From: Thalassobacillus cyri
Lineage (GTDB): Bacteria; Bacillota; Bacilli; Bacillales; Halobacillaceae
Reading direction: 5' to 3'
Assembly: GCF_900107755.1 (NCBI RefSeq)
Contig: NZ_FNQR01000014.1
Coordinates: 1-64,000 of the forward strand
DNA length: 64,000 bases
The notes beneath the pieces were generated by a model. The model made no database searches, was not told the origin of the DNA, and saw only the letters and a program-made list of their open reading frames with translations. The translations under genes were made by a program, and so were the position numbers. This document shows positions 63,444 through 64,000 of this stretch, piece by piece. Positions within the stretch are counted from its first letter, which is position 1. Every line of letters starts with the position of its first letter.

Positions 63444-63538
63444 TCATCCCACCTCCTATCTGCCTAATTAACTTCTAAACAGATAAGAGAGACTCCTGCA
63501 AAACACTAAACTTTTATGTAAAATTTTGCAAAAATATA

Positions 63539-63732
63539 TGGTATAATATACCTGTCCCCTGAGTTAGAGGGATCAGGAGGTGATAAAATGGCTAAAACAA
63601 ACAGCGGAAAAAAGAAAGTTTATGTTCCAAAACATAAACGAGGTGGCAAGACAATCAAGCCACACTACCGTTCGACACCAAATTAATCACGTCCTGAGCC
63701 AGATCGAACTCTCCAATTCGTCTCAGGGGACA
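63539..63732 (+). promoter_or_regulatory. Small-ORF transcript with extended -10 and complementary 5'/3' ends
   Basis: An extended -10 (TGGTATAAT, 63539-63547) predicts a start near 63553. The predicted 5' end carries TGTCCCCTGAG (63553-63563). The region after the ORF carries CTCAGGGGACA (63722-63732), a perfect 11-nt complement, followed by a T-rich tail. The 5' CCTGA can also pair locally with TCAGG (63573-63577), which overlaps the AGGAGG ribosome site. GTCCTGAG (63691-63698) can pair with CTCAGGGGAC as the terminator. The three pairings exclude each other. Confidence 0.7.
63588..63686 (+). CDS. 32-residue basic protein
   Basis: The ORF encodes MAKTNSGKKKVYVPKHKRGG then KTIKPHYRSTPN, with ten Lys, three Arg and no acidic residues. 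The tail VxPHYRSxPN-like motif recurs in many Bacillus small and secreted proteins. A near-perfect CAGGAGGTGATAAA ribosome site supports translation. The ORF is enclosed by complementary RNA ends (63553-63563 and 63722-63732). Function unknown; nucleic-acid binding is possible from the charge. It could also be the peptide of a structured regulatory RNA. Confidence 0.7.
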   Translation: MAKTNSGKKKVYVPKHKRGGKTIKPHYRSTPN

Positions 63733-63839
63733 CCCTTTATTTTATATATACCCTCATTAACTTAAATTATGTTATGTGATACTCACCTATTACCACAATA
63801 TAAACATCCCTATAGCAACAGGGCCTCATTTATTGGATA

Positions 63840-63912
63840 AGCGCCCCATATACCGGAATACTTGATATCGAGATATTTTTGACCAGATGACTAACTAAGG
63901 CCCGAGTTAATT
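63840..63912. repeat. Short interspersed palindromic repeat
   Basis: GCGCCCCATATACCGGAATA, CTTGATATCGAGATATTT and right arm CCAGATGACTAACTAAGGCC. GGGCCTCATTTATTGGATAA just before it adds a second degenerate arm, as at 48140-48180. Confidence 0.65.
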
Positions 63913-63927
63913 GAATATAAAAAGATT

Positions 63928-64000
63928 CTAATCTGGAATATTATCTTGTACAAATCCCAATTCATTGCCATCTATATCAAGAATAGTGAACTTTCTACTT
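63928..64000 (-). CDS. VOC-like protein, C-terminal end only (runs off window)
   Basis: The last 24 codons read SRKFTILDIDGNELGFVQDN then IPD and TAG. The 'DxDGNELGFVQ' ending is the final strand of glyoxalase/VOC domains, with the Glu ligand in NELGF. The gene continues past the right edge on the minus strand. Confidence 0.6.
   Translation of the reverse strand, partial: SRKFTILDIDGNELGFVQDNIPD

Noticed and set aside
1-64000. CRISPR array
   Set aside because: No regularly spaced direct repeats were seen; the short repeats are irregular, in both degenerate and palindromic form, and hundreds of bases or more apart.

Overview
The window reads as chromosome from a low-to-mid GC Gram-positive Bacillaceae, probably a halophilic or marine lineage such as Halobacillus, Virgibacillus or Pontibacillus (inference from repeat type and gene set). 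From about 0.3 to 45 kb the gene order follows the Bacillus subtilis leuS-ytr-ytq-ytp-yto-asnB-metK-pckA-ytm-ytl-ytk-men block. The left edge carries two strong rRNA-type promoters reading off the window.

Layout of the core. 0.3-3.9 kb: two rhodanese-like proteins and leuS under a leucine T-box. 3.9-7.7 kb: a five-gene GntR-regulated ABC transporter operon behind a perfect palindromic operator. 7.9-11.4 kb: ytzC, mnmM (ytqB), ytpB, ytpA, ytoA. 11.5-15.5 kb: asnB, metK with a SAM-I riboswitch, and a thioredoxin-like DCC gene broken by an in-frame amber codon. 15.6-16.4 kb: a 785-bp repeat element with imperfect terminal inverted repeats. 16.7-21.9 kb: pckA (with a CcpN-like site), ytmA and the ytlA-C-D importer. 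21.9-29.5 kb: an SGNH hydrolase, cydDC (with a Rex-like box), ytkD, three poorly known genes and a FhuF-like protein. 29.6-32.3 kb: a Fur-controlled feoA-feoB operon with its small cysteine-rich partner. 33.2-33.7 kb: a second copy of the large repeat. 33.9-43.1 kb: a nearly complete menaquinone locus, menF-D-H-B-E-C divergent from menA and followed by a menI-like thioesterase. 43.1-45 kb: a YteA-like protein, TspO, and ribU under an FMN riboswitch.

From about 45 kb the window becomes an accessory, decaying region. It holds small orphan genes, a fatty-acid desaturase, a DUF2254 membrane protein, a frameshifted NUDIX gene, a nucleotidyltransferase, two damaged IS110-family elements with long non-coding left ends, a complete beta-lactamase resistance operon (bla-blaR1-blaI) behind a perfect 17+3+17 operator, a VOC protein, a secreted nuclease whose lipoprotein signal contains an in-frame TGA, a HAD phosphatase with coding-like sequence beyond its TGA, a 40-residue zinc-ribbon protein, DinB and hypothetical genes, and a 32-residue basic protein whose mRNA ends are complementary. 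A short repeat (consensus core GAAGACTTGATTTCGAGATA, often with a partner arm AGATCTTCAACTAACGC) is scattered between these genes. The same motif forms the ends of the large repeat in the core.

Functionally, the core supplies respiration and redox components (menaquinone, cydDC), ferrous iron uptake, methionine/SAM, leucyl-tRNA and riboflavin supply. Much of it is controlled by recognisable elements: T-box, SAM-I, FMN, Fur, Rex, CcpN and a GntR operator. The right-hand third looks like a landing zone of acquired and degrading genes. The strongest candidates for something new are the three-way RNA pairing around the 32-residue ORF, the two-scale inverted-repeat family, the IS110 left-end RNAs, and the in-frame stops in otherwise intact genes.
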